From contig OX393568.1 of the NCBI GenBank assembly GCA_947652115.1, positions 5,214,641 to 5,278,640 of the forward strand: a stretch of 64,000 nucleotides of DNA, given 5' to 3'. This stretch comes from Blastomussa wellsi. Lineage: Eukaryota; Cnidaria; Anthozoa; Scleractinia; Plerogyridae. A program made the translations under genes and the position numbers. The notes beneath the pieces are model-generated. The model made no database searches, was not told the DNA's origin, and saw only the letters and a program-made list of their open reading frames with translations. Shown in pieces: positions 21,788-33,504 of this stretch (its first letter is position 1; every line of letters starts with the position of its first letter).

Positions 21788-23487
21788 TAGCACAATTTTC
21801 AATTCTGACCTTGTTAACAAGAGACGCGATGCCTGATGGCCTTGAAGAGAAAGTTAAGAACAGTGGAGACAGCTCTTATCTCAACTGAGCTGTTTTTGCT
21901 GGTGTTTCGTGTCTAAGACACTACAACTTGTCAGAGTGTTGTTTGTTTTTGAGATTTTAGTTCCGGACTTTCTAAAAGTTTAACTTTCATTCTAAGATCT
22001 GCTTTAAAAGTTATTCCGAAAACGCCCAGAATAATGGACTTGAGAAATTAAGGGCATCCTCAAAACGACTTTAGCGATATTAATCTTTTCACCTCACTCG
22101 TAGAAGGAAGAAAATATTCAGCATCGAAAAGAAACCGTCAAAGCTAATGAAAAGGAGTAAATATGTAGACAGACGGGCAAACAGTACTTCAAAAAACAAT
22201 GCATTCCTGAAGTCCTTCGAGTAAAATCAATTGATTGCATAAATTGCCAAATTCACTTTTGGGACGAGAGAAAAGATTCGCCTTTGGGCGTTGAATATCA
22301 CAATTATAATCATTAAATTATAGCACATCTATAGGTTAGGATAAAGGTGTGTTAGTTTAAGGTATATAAGCTTTGTTTTTGCTGCTAAAACAAATCTTAA
22401 AATACAAAACGGACTGCACAAAATTATGAATGAAAGGTTTTCGGATAAGCGCGCGTGTCAGCCGTATCCGCCATATCAGATCGACTGCATAAATTGTTTT
22501 GGGCCCCAGTTGACGATGTATCTACCCCAACAGATTGATGGCTCGTGACCACCTACGTACTGCTGAACTGATAAATTCAATTCACTATCTGACGTTATCT
22601 TACGTTTCCACCTTATTAGCTGGAATCGATAAGGTTATCGATGAGTTAAATTTGCCAAATTCCATTTCTGCGGTCCAGTGTTGACTCATTGTACTTGAAC
22701 CATTCTGGTCTTCGGAGGCTGCGATACTTTTGGTCAGCAACACATGCAGTCTGTATGCGCATGTGCAATACCTAAATAGAAATTAAAGTTCTTTTTCACA
22801 TTTTCCTAATGTACCAGCGTCAATAAAAAAATCACGATTTTTGGTCAGAATTTGCTAAATTTTAACTTCTAAGGCCTCGACAATACTGAAATCGTTTGTA
22901 AATCACCAATGCTATTATTTTGATTTATTTTTATTTCTTTATGAATTCACAAAAGAAGGGCGAGGCAAAATATTTTAGTACTGATTAATGATTTCATATG
23001 AGATGCAATGGGAAAACTTGAAAACGTCGGTCTGACCTTTTCAAGTTGGCATCAATCTCGATCTTGGCCATCCGCCCGCAAAAACGTCTATAAACAGTTT
23101 CTTTTCATTTCGATAGTCTTTCAAAAGATTTTTTATCATTATCATGCAGCTTGTATTAACCGAAAAGCGTCCCTTGGACTTTCGATGTGTTACTAAAAAT
23201 AGCGTGATACTGCCCCTTTATTATGTAAAAAATATTTGTCTTATTGCTGTAGATATGTTTATCTTTTCTTGCTTACGGTATTTGTCAATGGATCTACGGG
23301 CTGCCACCAACATCAGGAAAAAATATTTTTTTTAACTTTTTAAAGCCAATCTTGATCTAAGTATGGAAAAATAACCGCCAGTTGATAAGATGGGACTGAT
23401 AAGACCGACGCTGTCATTAATTACCCTGTCTAGATCTGCCGCTGGGTTGAACTGAACAGAGAATTGAAGGCTGGCCGCGTACGGATT

Positions 23488-23531
23488 AGCCTGCGAACAC
23501 AGACGGATTTCCGTCTGTGTTAGCAGGCTAC
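23488..23531. repeat. short palindromic repeat (TAGCCTGCGAACA ends)
   Basis: TAGCCTGCGAACACAGACGG is followed by its near-complement CCGTCTGTGTTAGCAGGCTA. Flanking CGTAC occurs on both sides. The end motif TAGCCTGCGAACA also occurs at 57776, and its complement at about 59455. Confidence 0.6.
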
Positions 23532-23631
23532 GTACGGGTGGGATTAACTATAGATTTTCTTTCCAATATTTCGTCAGGCACGGCCTGACTTCTTCAGGGA
23601 TTTGATTCAACCTGAGAAAAATCGTTACAAT

Positions 23632-23660
23632 TTAAAGGAGCTATGTCACGGTTCGAAAAA
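23632..23660. mobile_element. single end of a TTAA-type MITE
   Basis: TTAA followed by AGGAGCTATGTCACGG matches the left end of the 59.8 kb element. I do not find the matching right end, so the copy is probably truncated or diverged. Confidence 0.45.
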
Positions 23661-24785
23661 TTTAGCGTAAATTTTTCAAGATCATCATTTGTAATCCGTC
23701 TCAATCTTCTCCATCCTTCACCATCCTTGTTTCTTTTTGGTTTAGTATCACCTCTTTGGCGTTTTTCTTCTTTAGTAAACTATTAGTTTTAGGTTTCCTT
23801 CTTGTTAATGGTAATTTGGCATGGTTCATCGCAAAACTAACTCAAAATATCGTGAAAGCTGTCAGGTCAGGAGAGCGCAAATCTTGAACGACCCTTGAAA
23901 GGCACTCATCTCGCGTGATATTTCTTATGAAGTTGCGATGATAGCGTGACCACCAACTTTTGATGCGCGCGTGGGGCTGAATATTCAGCTCTCGCGCGGG
24001 GTTCTAAAGTAATGAGTTATGATTGTGGGATAAATTGGGTGTGGGCAATCCCATACTTCCGCCTAAAAGCGGATGTCGGAATGGAACACCTTAAACCACA
24101 ATCCTTGCAATTCGGAGACCCCAAATATGTTTGTAATTTTGGTTACTATAATATATATAATATTATCCGAATTAGCCTCCCACGCAGACGTCCTTTGGGC
24201 TTCACGCGTTCCTTCCCTCGATTGAGAAATGATTTTCTTTAATATCAGTAGATAAATTTTAATCGAAACTGAAAGAAACCCAACCTCGTTTTCAGGTCTT
24301 TCCGAGTGTGAGGCTCAAGGGTCAAGGCAATTTCTATCGCGGGAACAATCACGTGAACTGGTGTTATCTCGTGAACTTCGCGCGCTACTGTCGAGTTGAA
24401 ATTTACCTACGATTGGTTGCTTCTCTATTAATTAAACCACAGAAACCATGCGGTTGGTTGAAAATTTCCGGTGTCGTTAATTATTCCCCTCTCTGATGAA
24501 AAAATTCCTTAAGAAAATCAAACATGCACGGCCGGAGCAAGAGGAGGGACCAGGGGGGCCCGTGCCCCGCCATTTTTTTGACAAAAAAACCCGAACACGC
24601 ATGAAAAGTTTAAAGTTAAAATTTTATCTTCCAGACAATACGGAATCATTCCTGATAAACAGTCGCTGGTATCAATATAGAGCCATTCATTGACTCATGC
24701 ATAATCATTTCTCTTGATAATCAGTAGTTTGTTACCGGTTCTCTTTGTAGAGATGAATGTACCAGAAAAAATATTCAGATGAAGA

Positions 24786-25107
24786 CTAGTTGTAATAGTC
24801 GAAATATTGCCCCATTAAAAGTGGTACACAGCTCTTTACAAGGTCCCACAGTATTGGCTGAAAAAATGATAAAAAAACAACAGTAACAATGGACGCTAGC
24901 CCTAAAACAATAGAGCTGCGTACTATTAAAGATCCGATGAAATTAGAGGTTCTAGAGAGCTGCCAACTACCCTTTGCATGCCGTTGGCCAAGAGAGGATG
25001 AGGATGGGTTGGGCACCAAAATGCTGGCTCTCCCCAGTTCTCCCCGTCCTAATCATCGCTCAAAAGTCAGACATAAAGATGATGAAAACATCGATGATTT
25101 CGAGTAA
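24786..25107. other. ambiguous overlapping short open frames
   Basis: On - (to 24786), an open frame encodes ...LGQRHAKGSWQLSRTS followed by a hydrophobic run (SIVLGLASIVTVVFLSFF) and a C-terminus ending QYFDYYN, resembling the end of a single-pass membrane protein. On + (24889-25107), a 72-codon frame with a good start context (AACAATGG) encodes MDASPKTIELRTIK...DENIDDFE. I recognise neither. Only one, or none, is likely real; the - frame is closed by a stop near 25055 and has a weak acceptor just after it. Confidence 0.25.
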
Positions 25108-25434
25108 CTGACGACGTTACAAAAAGGTAAGACACCGCAAGTGAATCAGTAATAATCAAAATATCTAATCTTTTATAAAATGAGACTGGCTGGATGCAAA
25201 ACCTTTCATATGGAAATGAATTTGGTGGTATGATTCTGGTACGGTATGAATTCGATTCAGATGAGTGTGCAAGCGCAGTATTTTGTATTTCATCGAATTA
25301 ACCTCAAAATTCCAATTGCAAGGCTTCATTTTCGATTGCCTTCAGCCAGTTTGGTTTCAGATCTTATAAATACTGTCTGTTAGAGTAAAGGAGGCAATAG
25401 GTTATCACATGAAGTAGAGGGGATACTTAAATTG

Positions 25435-25748
25435 GTTTAACACTCCATCCCTGGGGGATGTCCCTTTGTCCCTTTGGGCTTCTTTGGTCCATTTTTTCTT
25501 TCCTTTTTCTCCATTTCTTGTTCCCTTATTTTATTCCCAGTGCCTGGAGGGGTCTCTTTGCACCCTCTCAGAATACGGGGCACCACGGTTTTCACTCCCT
25601 GTGCTAATTTGTTTTTCAATTAGGTTTCTAAGGTTTCTAATTTTTCAGTGCTATGCTCAAAGCACCTCATACCGGGCTCTGGGAACATGGCAAAGAACTC
25701 GGACTGTCCAATCTGGAGTCCAGCACACTAACCATTAGGCCTCAGAGC
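25435..25748 (-). mobile_element. tRNA-derived SINE-like repeat
   Basis: Read on -, GGCTCTGAGGCCTAATGG, then TTAGTGTGCTGGACTCCAG, resembles a tRNA head with an A-box-like segment, followed by a degenerate B-box-like AGTCCGAGTTC. The anticodon-arm-like sequence is similar to the head of the 33.2 kb SINE. Boundaries are approximate, and it is not a functional tRNA because the acceptor stem and T arm do not pair. Confidence 0.4.
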
Positions 25749-27816
25749 CTCCCTATATAAAGTGCACTAGTTTTTAAAATTAATGGAGCTAACAGAAATA
25801 AGCGCAAAGGCAATGCATTATTAACAGCTGAAATTTATTTCCAAGTTTAATTATCATAAAAAATAACATTTACAAACATTTACTTATCATCAGAATTAAG
25901 CAAAGAGAACTCTTTGCCAGATTGCACCATCAAAGAATAGTGTCCCAATTTCTAATAACTGGTAAAAGTTGCACCACTTTCACAACTAAGGGAGTCAGTG
26001 TATAATGGACCAATCAGAGATTCTTTATTTTAGCCCCAAGGCCGTACTTCTCGCAAAGCACGAAAAATTTCCACCATTGGGATCATTCTGCACACCTATT
26101 TAACATAACTTATGAAGCAACAGACCATTTTATTGCTGCGCTTTGCCCATTTGAAAATGAGGTGCAGAACCTTCCATATTGAAACTGGTTTTACTTGAGA
26201 CAATAAACATGCAAGTAAACTGATTTCCATACAGGAGGTTGTGCACCAGGGTTTCTTTTGAAACCAAGGGACAAAGCATCTGAGAAAATTATGGCCTGTT
26301 TACTGTATGTGACAATTCTTTTTTGCATTATCATATACCAGTGTTTAAACTGAAAATTGGTAGAAACATGAATGGTTGGATTGGATGAAGCTATTTTCAG
26401 ACCTTTGCTTTTTTAAGACCTTTTCAGGCCAATTTCCCAACTGACGAGGTGTCGATTATGCATTGCTCAATCATTCGAGCATATTGTCATAATAGTATTA
26501 ATTTGCTACTTATCTTTCAACCTCCACACAGCCTTTACAAGAGCTTTCATCCACACACCCTTTATGATTTTTTCATAAAATACTTTCAAAATCACTAGAG
26601 TGGTAAAGCGGCGGTTAGAAATTTTGATTCGAAGCATTTTGATTCTCAACACATGATCTGGAAAAAAATTGTCACATGGTTTTTTGTTTGCAAGCATCCT
26701 GTCAGCGATGATGTGATTTTAACAGTCGCTTCATGGTCATGTGAACATCGTTTTTCCAGAATTTGTCACAATAATCATATGAGGCTATCAAGCAAACAGA
26801 CTCTGAAAACTCATGGGATGTATTCAGGATAAAAGAAAGGCAGGTTTTGTTTCATTTTAATGGATTTCATACTGTTTTGCAGCAAAGAGTATCCGAAAGT
26901 CACGAAGCTTTCTGTTTCCTTTTCGATAAATAAACAGTGCCCACGTGATAAAATTTTTTAACTCACGTGATCGTGATTGGCACAGTGCGAGACAAAATTT
27001 AGCGACTGCATTTTACGACTAGTGATTTTGATAGTATGATATCTAAATTTACATCTCACTTTAACGAGACCATCCATCTACCATAAACAGTAAATTTGTT
27101 ATTTTAATTCTTCTAACAATGTGTCTTAAATGTAAGATTAACAATAACTATTTGCAAAATATATTTATCCTCAACATCCAAACAAGGAATTCCTACATCA
27201 ATTTTAAATACCAGTATATACAACAACTAGCAAATTGGTTTTACATACTCTTATTTTATCAACTATTAAACAGCAAATATTTCACTGGTTTGCAAGCATG
27301 AAAAGTTTTTGCATAAAGTTAGCAACAGAAATCTGCACCCTGTGCCCAAGCCAACCACTGGTTACAACATCGCCTGTGTAGACAAGCTGGTTAGAGCATA
27401 TCAAAAACAATTATTCACTTTAGTGTCGGTGAACAACAGAGGATATTGACCTTGTGTTTTGTTGTGCTATAATTTGTAAACATCCACTGTTGTTAACTCT
27501 CACTCTGTTGAAAAGTAACATCCTCTAACATAAAAAACAAAACCGAAAATATTCCAACACCGAACTAAGGGGAATCTTGTTAGTGCATCTGCCAAATCTT
27601 AGCTTCATGCAGTGTTCTTTAGTCTTGTCACACAATCTTCAGCCCCAGATTGTGAGATGAGCAAATTTAGATGTCAGAGGCTATTTCAGTGATGGCTTTA
27701 GCAGACTGATTGTAACAAGCTAACACTGTCCCTTACTACTTCTACATCAGCCCAGTCAGCCAGCCACCTTTATTGCCTGTTCAAGAGAGTGCTTCAGTTT
27801 ATTTTTTGTAGCAAGC

Positions 27817-30800
27817 TTATGGTGGCACATAAGCTGGAGGAAGTCTGTACCCTGAATAGGCTGCCTTTCGACTCCCACTGGAAACACTGCTGCTATAACT
27901 ATAGCTGTATGAAGACTGCTTGGAACTGCCACCACCTGAAGCCATACTAAAACCAACAGTACCACCACCAGCAAATCCACTGCCTCCACCACCAGTTCCA
28001 CCTCCACTGGCAGCTGCACCACCAGCTCCACCAGCAGCACCACTACCACCACTGCCACCAGCTCCACCACCACCACCGCCACCAGCTCCACCACCACCAC
28101 CACCACCACCTCCACCACTACTGCCACCACCACCAGCTCCACCACTGCCAAAACCACCAGCTCCACCACTGCCAAAACCACCAGCTGCACTGCCACCACC
28201 CCCACCAGCACCACCTCCTCCACCAAAGCCACTGGTTGCACTTGCTCCACCAGCCCCACCTCCATTGCCATTAGCAAATGCAGCATTGCTACTGCCACCA
28301 CTTGCCATTTGTTTACTGGACATGAATGTTGGTGCTTGGTATGCCACAGACTTTGTTTCCTCCACCAGAAGAGGCGTTCTGTCGCCACCAAGAACAGGAC
28401 TGCGGGGATAAACAGGTGGGACAGGTGGCTTTTCATTTGGCAGGACTATTGGCTGCTTCAGTAGCTGTTCCTTAATCTCGTACTCTTCCTGGAGAACAAC
28501 TGGCTTTCGCTTATAGATGAACGTTGTTTTCTCTGCTCCTGTCATTTTCTGCTTTCGGCAACATCCCATGAGGATCAACACGCAACAGCCAATGAGAAGT
28601 AGGACAATTGCAAGTACAATTGCAGGTATGATTGCATAAGTCCACCATATTCCTCCAGGCCTGTCTCCTACTACAGCATCAATTTCTGGACCAGAAAATT
28701 TGCATGGACCAAGCATCTCATAAAAGCCAGATATCACCCTGAAATCTGGAGCAAGTGCAGCTACAAACTGTCGATTTAAATCTGTGCCAATCCTGAAGCC
28801 ACCAATAAGCTTTGCCAATAAAGAATGGGAGCATTCCTCATACGGTAAAAAGTCAAAATAGAATGTAAAGAGAACCCCGGGAGTGTAGCTGGCCACACGC
28901 ACACTGGTAAAGTTCACATCAAAATAGCTGGCTATCTTCTCTAGCAAGAATACTCTGACTCCAACATTATCCATGAAGGTAACATTGTCATAGTCAATTA
29001 GAATGTTAAACCTATGATTGTAAGGAATGTCATCCTCCAGCACACTCACTTCAAAAGCATCATAGGCCTTACTTCCTTCCTTGTCAGATGCAACCATCAA
29101 AAACTCGTGCAACCCAATTGTTTTTATGTCAAAGGGTAAGCCATAAATCTCTTGGCGTGAAGAATTGAGGAGTATCCAAGATGTCCTTAGAAGTTTGTCG
29201 CCATCAATTGTTCTCATTTCTAGCTTTAAGTTTGGTGTATACAAGTCTTCCTTGTCATAAAATGTATCGTTCGGGATGAGGAATCTTAGCCCTTGTCCTT
29301 GAAATACGTTCAGACGGTCAATGTGGTTGTATAACTGTGGTGGCACATTAGCTGTTGGTTCAGGGGTTTTGCAAACGTCCAGACCTTCATACGTGCCAGT
29401 AGTGACTTGGAACTCAGGACTAAGAGCATTGATGAAGTTGTCATTTAATTTTTTGTTGATTATAAAGCTAGATTTCCACTTCAATAGACGCAAGTCGTCA
29501 CATTTTAGGTTTGGGATGGCAAACTGAAAAGTAGTTGGAATATCTGGGCCATAGCTACGTACACGAACATCATGGAAGTCTACACCAAAGTAAGCAGCAA
29601 GCTTTTCCACAAAAGTCACTCTTGAATTTACATTGTCTTCAACTGTTGCATCACTAATTGCAATTGTAAACCTGTGATTATAGACATTGGTATCTTTCAA
29701 AACTTCCACTTCAATTTCATCTGAAGCTGTAAACCCTCCCTTATCTGTAGCAGTCAAGTAAAACTTGTGCACACCAATTTTGTCACTGTCAATTGGTAAA
29801 CTTTTAATTTCTTGCTTTGGGGAGTCAAAAAGAAGAATCCATGAAGTTGGCTGTAGATTTTCACCTTTGGCTTTTGTCATGACCAACTTGAGATTTGGAG
29901 TGTAGCCATCTTCCTTGTCATAGAAGGTCTCTGGAGGGATAGGATACTTCATTGCTTGCCCTTCAATAACAGTTTGACGCATTATTGGATTGATCAATCG
30001 TGGTGGAGTGTTTTTCTTGATGCAAGGTTCAAGAAGTTGGTAATGACCAGAAATGACAATGAAGTCTGGAGAAAGAGCTTCCACAAATTTTGGATTCATG
30101 TTTTTGTTGCTCCAGAACCCATCTATCAGCTTTGAAAGATTGGCGTTGTTGCACTGGTCAGCTGCAACAGTGTCAAATCGATACGTAAATGTATCATCAG
30201 GCTCTTCGCTCAAAATCCTCACATTTTTGTAATCCAAGCCATAATAAGCGGCTATTTTATCCAACAATTTCACCTTCAAAGCAACATCATTCTTGATTGC
30301 TTTGTAGTTGTCAATGCGGATGGAAAACTTGTGATTATAAGCTGCTGTTTCCTCCAAGACAGTCACCCTCATGGTGCTATATCCTTCCTGCCCTTTCCTG
30401 TCTCTTGCCACAAGTCGAAACCTATGTCTTCCAACTGTACTAATATGCAAAGGTAAACCATAAATGTCCTGCTCAGCAGAGTCAAGGAAAATCCAAGATG
30501 ATGGTGGAAGTTCTGTATTTTGTGCTGTCCTAAGACTCAGCTTCAAGTTAGGTGTAAAAAATTCCTGCTCATCCCAGAAAGTGTCGTAAGGGATATGGAA
30601 CTTCATTGCTTGTCCTTGGTACACATACTTCTGGTCAATACGCTGTTTTTCGGCTGGTTTACCATCTATTTCTGGAGTGAGATATTCACAAGGCCCAATA
30701 CCTTTGTAGTGCCCAGTCTTGACGGTTATGCCATCTTCTCTCAGGGCATCAACAAAGGACTGATTGACTTCATTTTTATCACCATGAACCCAGAAGCCAT

Positions 30801-32318
30801 CTATGATTTTTTTTAAGAGTGGATTATCACAATCTTCATATGGAATGGAATCAAACCTAAAATGTATTGAGACTCCACGGGCATATTTGGCAATGCGGAC
30901 ATTGGTTAAGTTCAGGTCATAATACTTAGCAATAGCTTCCAATATGAATACCCTGTTTTCAGCATTTTCTGCCACATCTTCATAACTGTAGTCACGTAAA
31001 CGAATCCCAAACTCATGATTGTAACGGTTCGTATCATCCACTATAACCACCTTTACATTAGTGAAAGTTTCAAGTCCTCCTTGGTCAATAGCAACTATAC
31101 GAAACGCATGCTCTCCAACTAAATTAGCAACATTGGGTTGAACAAAAATCTCCTGCTTAGTAGAATCAAAAAGAGCCCAAGAGTTTGCAGGAAGAGCATT
31201 GCCATCACTTGTTCTCATTTCAAGTTTTAAGTTACGTGCATAGAAGTCCTGCTGATCATAGAATGTATCCCATGGGATGGTGAACCGCATTCCTTGTCGA
31301 AAAAACACCCTCAGCTGGCCGATAGCATTGTTTATTTCAGGTGCAGACTTCTCAGTAGGAACTACCACACAGGGTCCAATGCCTTCATGAAAACCATACA
31401 TAACATCAAACTCTGGTAGAAGAGCTCTCTTAAAGTTTGGATTCAGTTGTCTGTTATTGCTTCCAAAGCCATCTATGAAATTCTTCAAATAGGCACTGTT
31501 GCAATCCTCGTTTGACAGCTCGAACTGGAATACAAAGAAAGTGGCACCATGTTTGTTATAGTAGGATGCAACATGTAACTTTGACAAGTCCAAACCATAG
31601 TAATGAGCAATCTTCCTCATCAGTTGCAACCGAATTGCAACAGTATTCACAAATGTCTTGTAGTCATAATTCAGGCAAATTGTAAACATGTTATTAAAAG
31701 GGGTACGACCATCTAACACTTGCACTGTAAAACCATCAGATACAGATTGTCCTCCCTTGTCAGTGGCACTAAGAACAAACTGATGCAAACCAATGCTGTC
31801 ACTACCAAAAGGCAGGCCATAAATTTCCTGTTTCAAGGAGTCAAACAGTAGCCACGATGATGATGGCAGTTGTTCTAAACTACCTGTTGTCAAGTCTAGT
31901 CTTAGATTTCTGGTGAAACCATCCTGCCGGTCATAAAAGGTATCATCTGGGATTTGGTACCGTACAGCTTTTCCCAAGTAGACAGTCATCTGGCTAAGCG
32001 AGTTGAGAACGGAAGGTGCAGTGTTATCAGTAGTAATGGTCACTGTCGACGTCACTTTAGTAGATGTTGCAGTAATGGATGTTGGTGGAGCCACTGTAGA
32101 TGAAGGAGTGGCAGTCAGGTGGACTTGTCTTACCATCGTTGCTAATGGCTGCGTCGGTACTGGAGTTGGAAACAGATTGCTTGCTTGTCTGCGCACCCTT
32201 TTTGGATGAGTTTTTGGATGCCCAGTTGCAATGTGCCATCCAGTAACAGGGGCCTCAAGGGCCTGTTTGAATGTTCCTTGTTCAGAACCAGATTTCAATA
32301 GAGAGGCCACTTGCATTC
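27817..32318 (-). CDS. DAG1-like: Gene C coding exon 3: five CADG-SEA modules, TM, Gly-rich tail
   Basis: The acceptor is TTAATTGTAG|GAATGC. The exon enters in phase 1, completing a glycine codon, and ends at TAA 27817. At 4.5 kb it is uninterrupted, so the five modules arose by duplication within one exon or before intron loss. Module 5 is closest to Gene B's single module (both begin NHIDRL), which suggests that the membrane-proximal module is ancestral. Confidence 0.9.
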
Positions 32319-33458
32319 CTACAATTAAAACCAAAACAAGGTCCAATCAGAGTTCTTTATCTCAACATCGTATTGCTTTTAATTAATGGCACAAGCATAG
32401 AGAAAAACGTTATGCTGGTTGACATGAAACAGTCCAGCCCTACACATCAAACTCAATAAATAAGAAGTGCCACAATGAAATATTTATTGACTGAGTTACA
32501 TGTAAGCTGGGCTGGACAGGAAAATATACACGTATGGCTCTGGTAATTTTTCATGGACCCCACTGTGTGCCGTGGTTCTTAATGTACATGTACCACTGAC
32601 TGGAGCCATATATTTCATTATCTGGCTTCCCACTGAAGTTCATTTTGTTGCCAACATTCAACAAATTGTATTGTAAAGCATTCTCGCAACTCCCATGGAT
32701 CACAGAAGCATGATGGTTGGGGGGGGGGGGGTACTCCAATTTGAAAGAGATGGAATGCTAGTCTTTTTTGGAGCGCCAACAGAGTGTGAAAACATTTGTA
32801 TTTCTTTGCATACTGACATATTGCATATTAGCATTCTTTCCTTGGCACTCTACAGTACATGTACAAATTGTACATGTAAAGGAGATCAAATTCTAAAATG
32901 TACAACCCTTAGTGAGATGATGAGCACCCCCTCTCTTTCAGATGGGAGCCCCCCTGGGGCATGATGACTCCAGTTTCTATGGCATGAAGCAACCAGGAGT
33001 ATCGGAAGGAGGCTAGTCCACTCAATGCAGGTCCCTCTCGTCAGCATTTTATCAGGTTACTAGTAACCATTTTACAGTACCCATTTCTATTCTCCTGGCT
33101 ATTGAGAAGCACTGTGAAAGTAAGGTGACATGGCCAGGAAGACAGCACAATGGAAGTCGTTCACACTCTATTGTGTTATAAAGCTGGAGTTCTTGGTCCA
33201 GAGCCCAACATACTAACCAATAGACCCTATGCATAAATGGCTGCCAATTTGAAATTATTTTAATATATATATATACTTCTTGAACTTGAATAGAATAAAT
33301 TTTTGAGAGCGCTCAACTCTGAGAGGAGCAGTAGTTGATATTGCCTGATGAGTGTGGTCATTCTTTGACCATACGAAACAGCGTTGTCGCAATAAAACGA
33401 TGAATTGAAATCTTGCTACCATTGATCATTATATATAGATAGATATTTAAATTAATAG

Positions 33459-33504
<46 letters not shown>

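Larger units (their letters stand above)
20407..27816. other. spacer between Gene B start and Gene C end
   Basis: This holds the Gene B promoter region and Gene C 3' sequence. I see a long perfect foldback at 21586-21787, a hairpin at 23488-23531, one end of a TTAA element at 23632, an ambiguous short open frame pair at 24786-25107 and a tRNA-like SINE at 25435-25748. TTTATT at 27798-27803 (AATAAA on -) lies only 14 bp past the Gene C stop codon. It may be incidental or an unusually close polyadenylation signal. No other gene is supported. Confidence 0.5.

Noticed and set aside
25680..25745. Possible tRNA gene
   Set aside because: It has a tRNA-like A box and anticodon-arm similarity, but the stems do not pair and the B box is degenerate; treated as a SINE head.
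27920..28411. Pro-rich 163-codon open frame on + and Val-rich frame on -
   Set aside because: Both are by-products of the GGN-repeat coding tract of Gene C.
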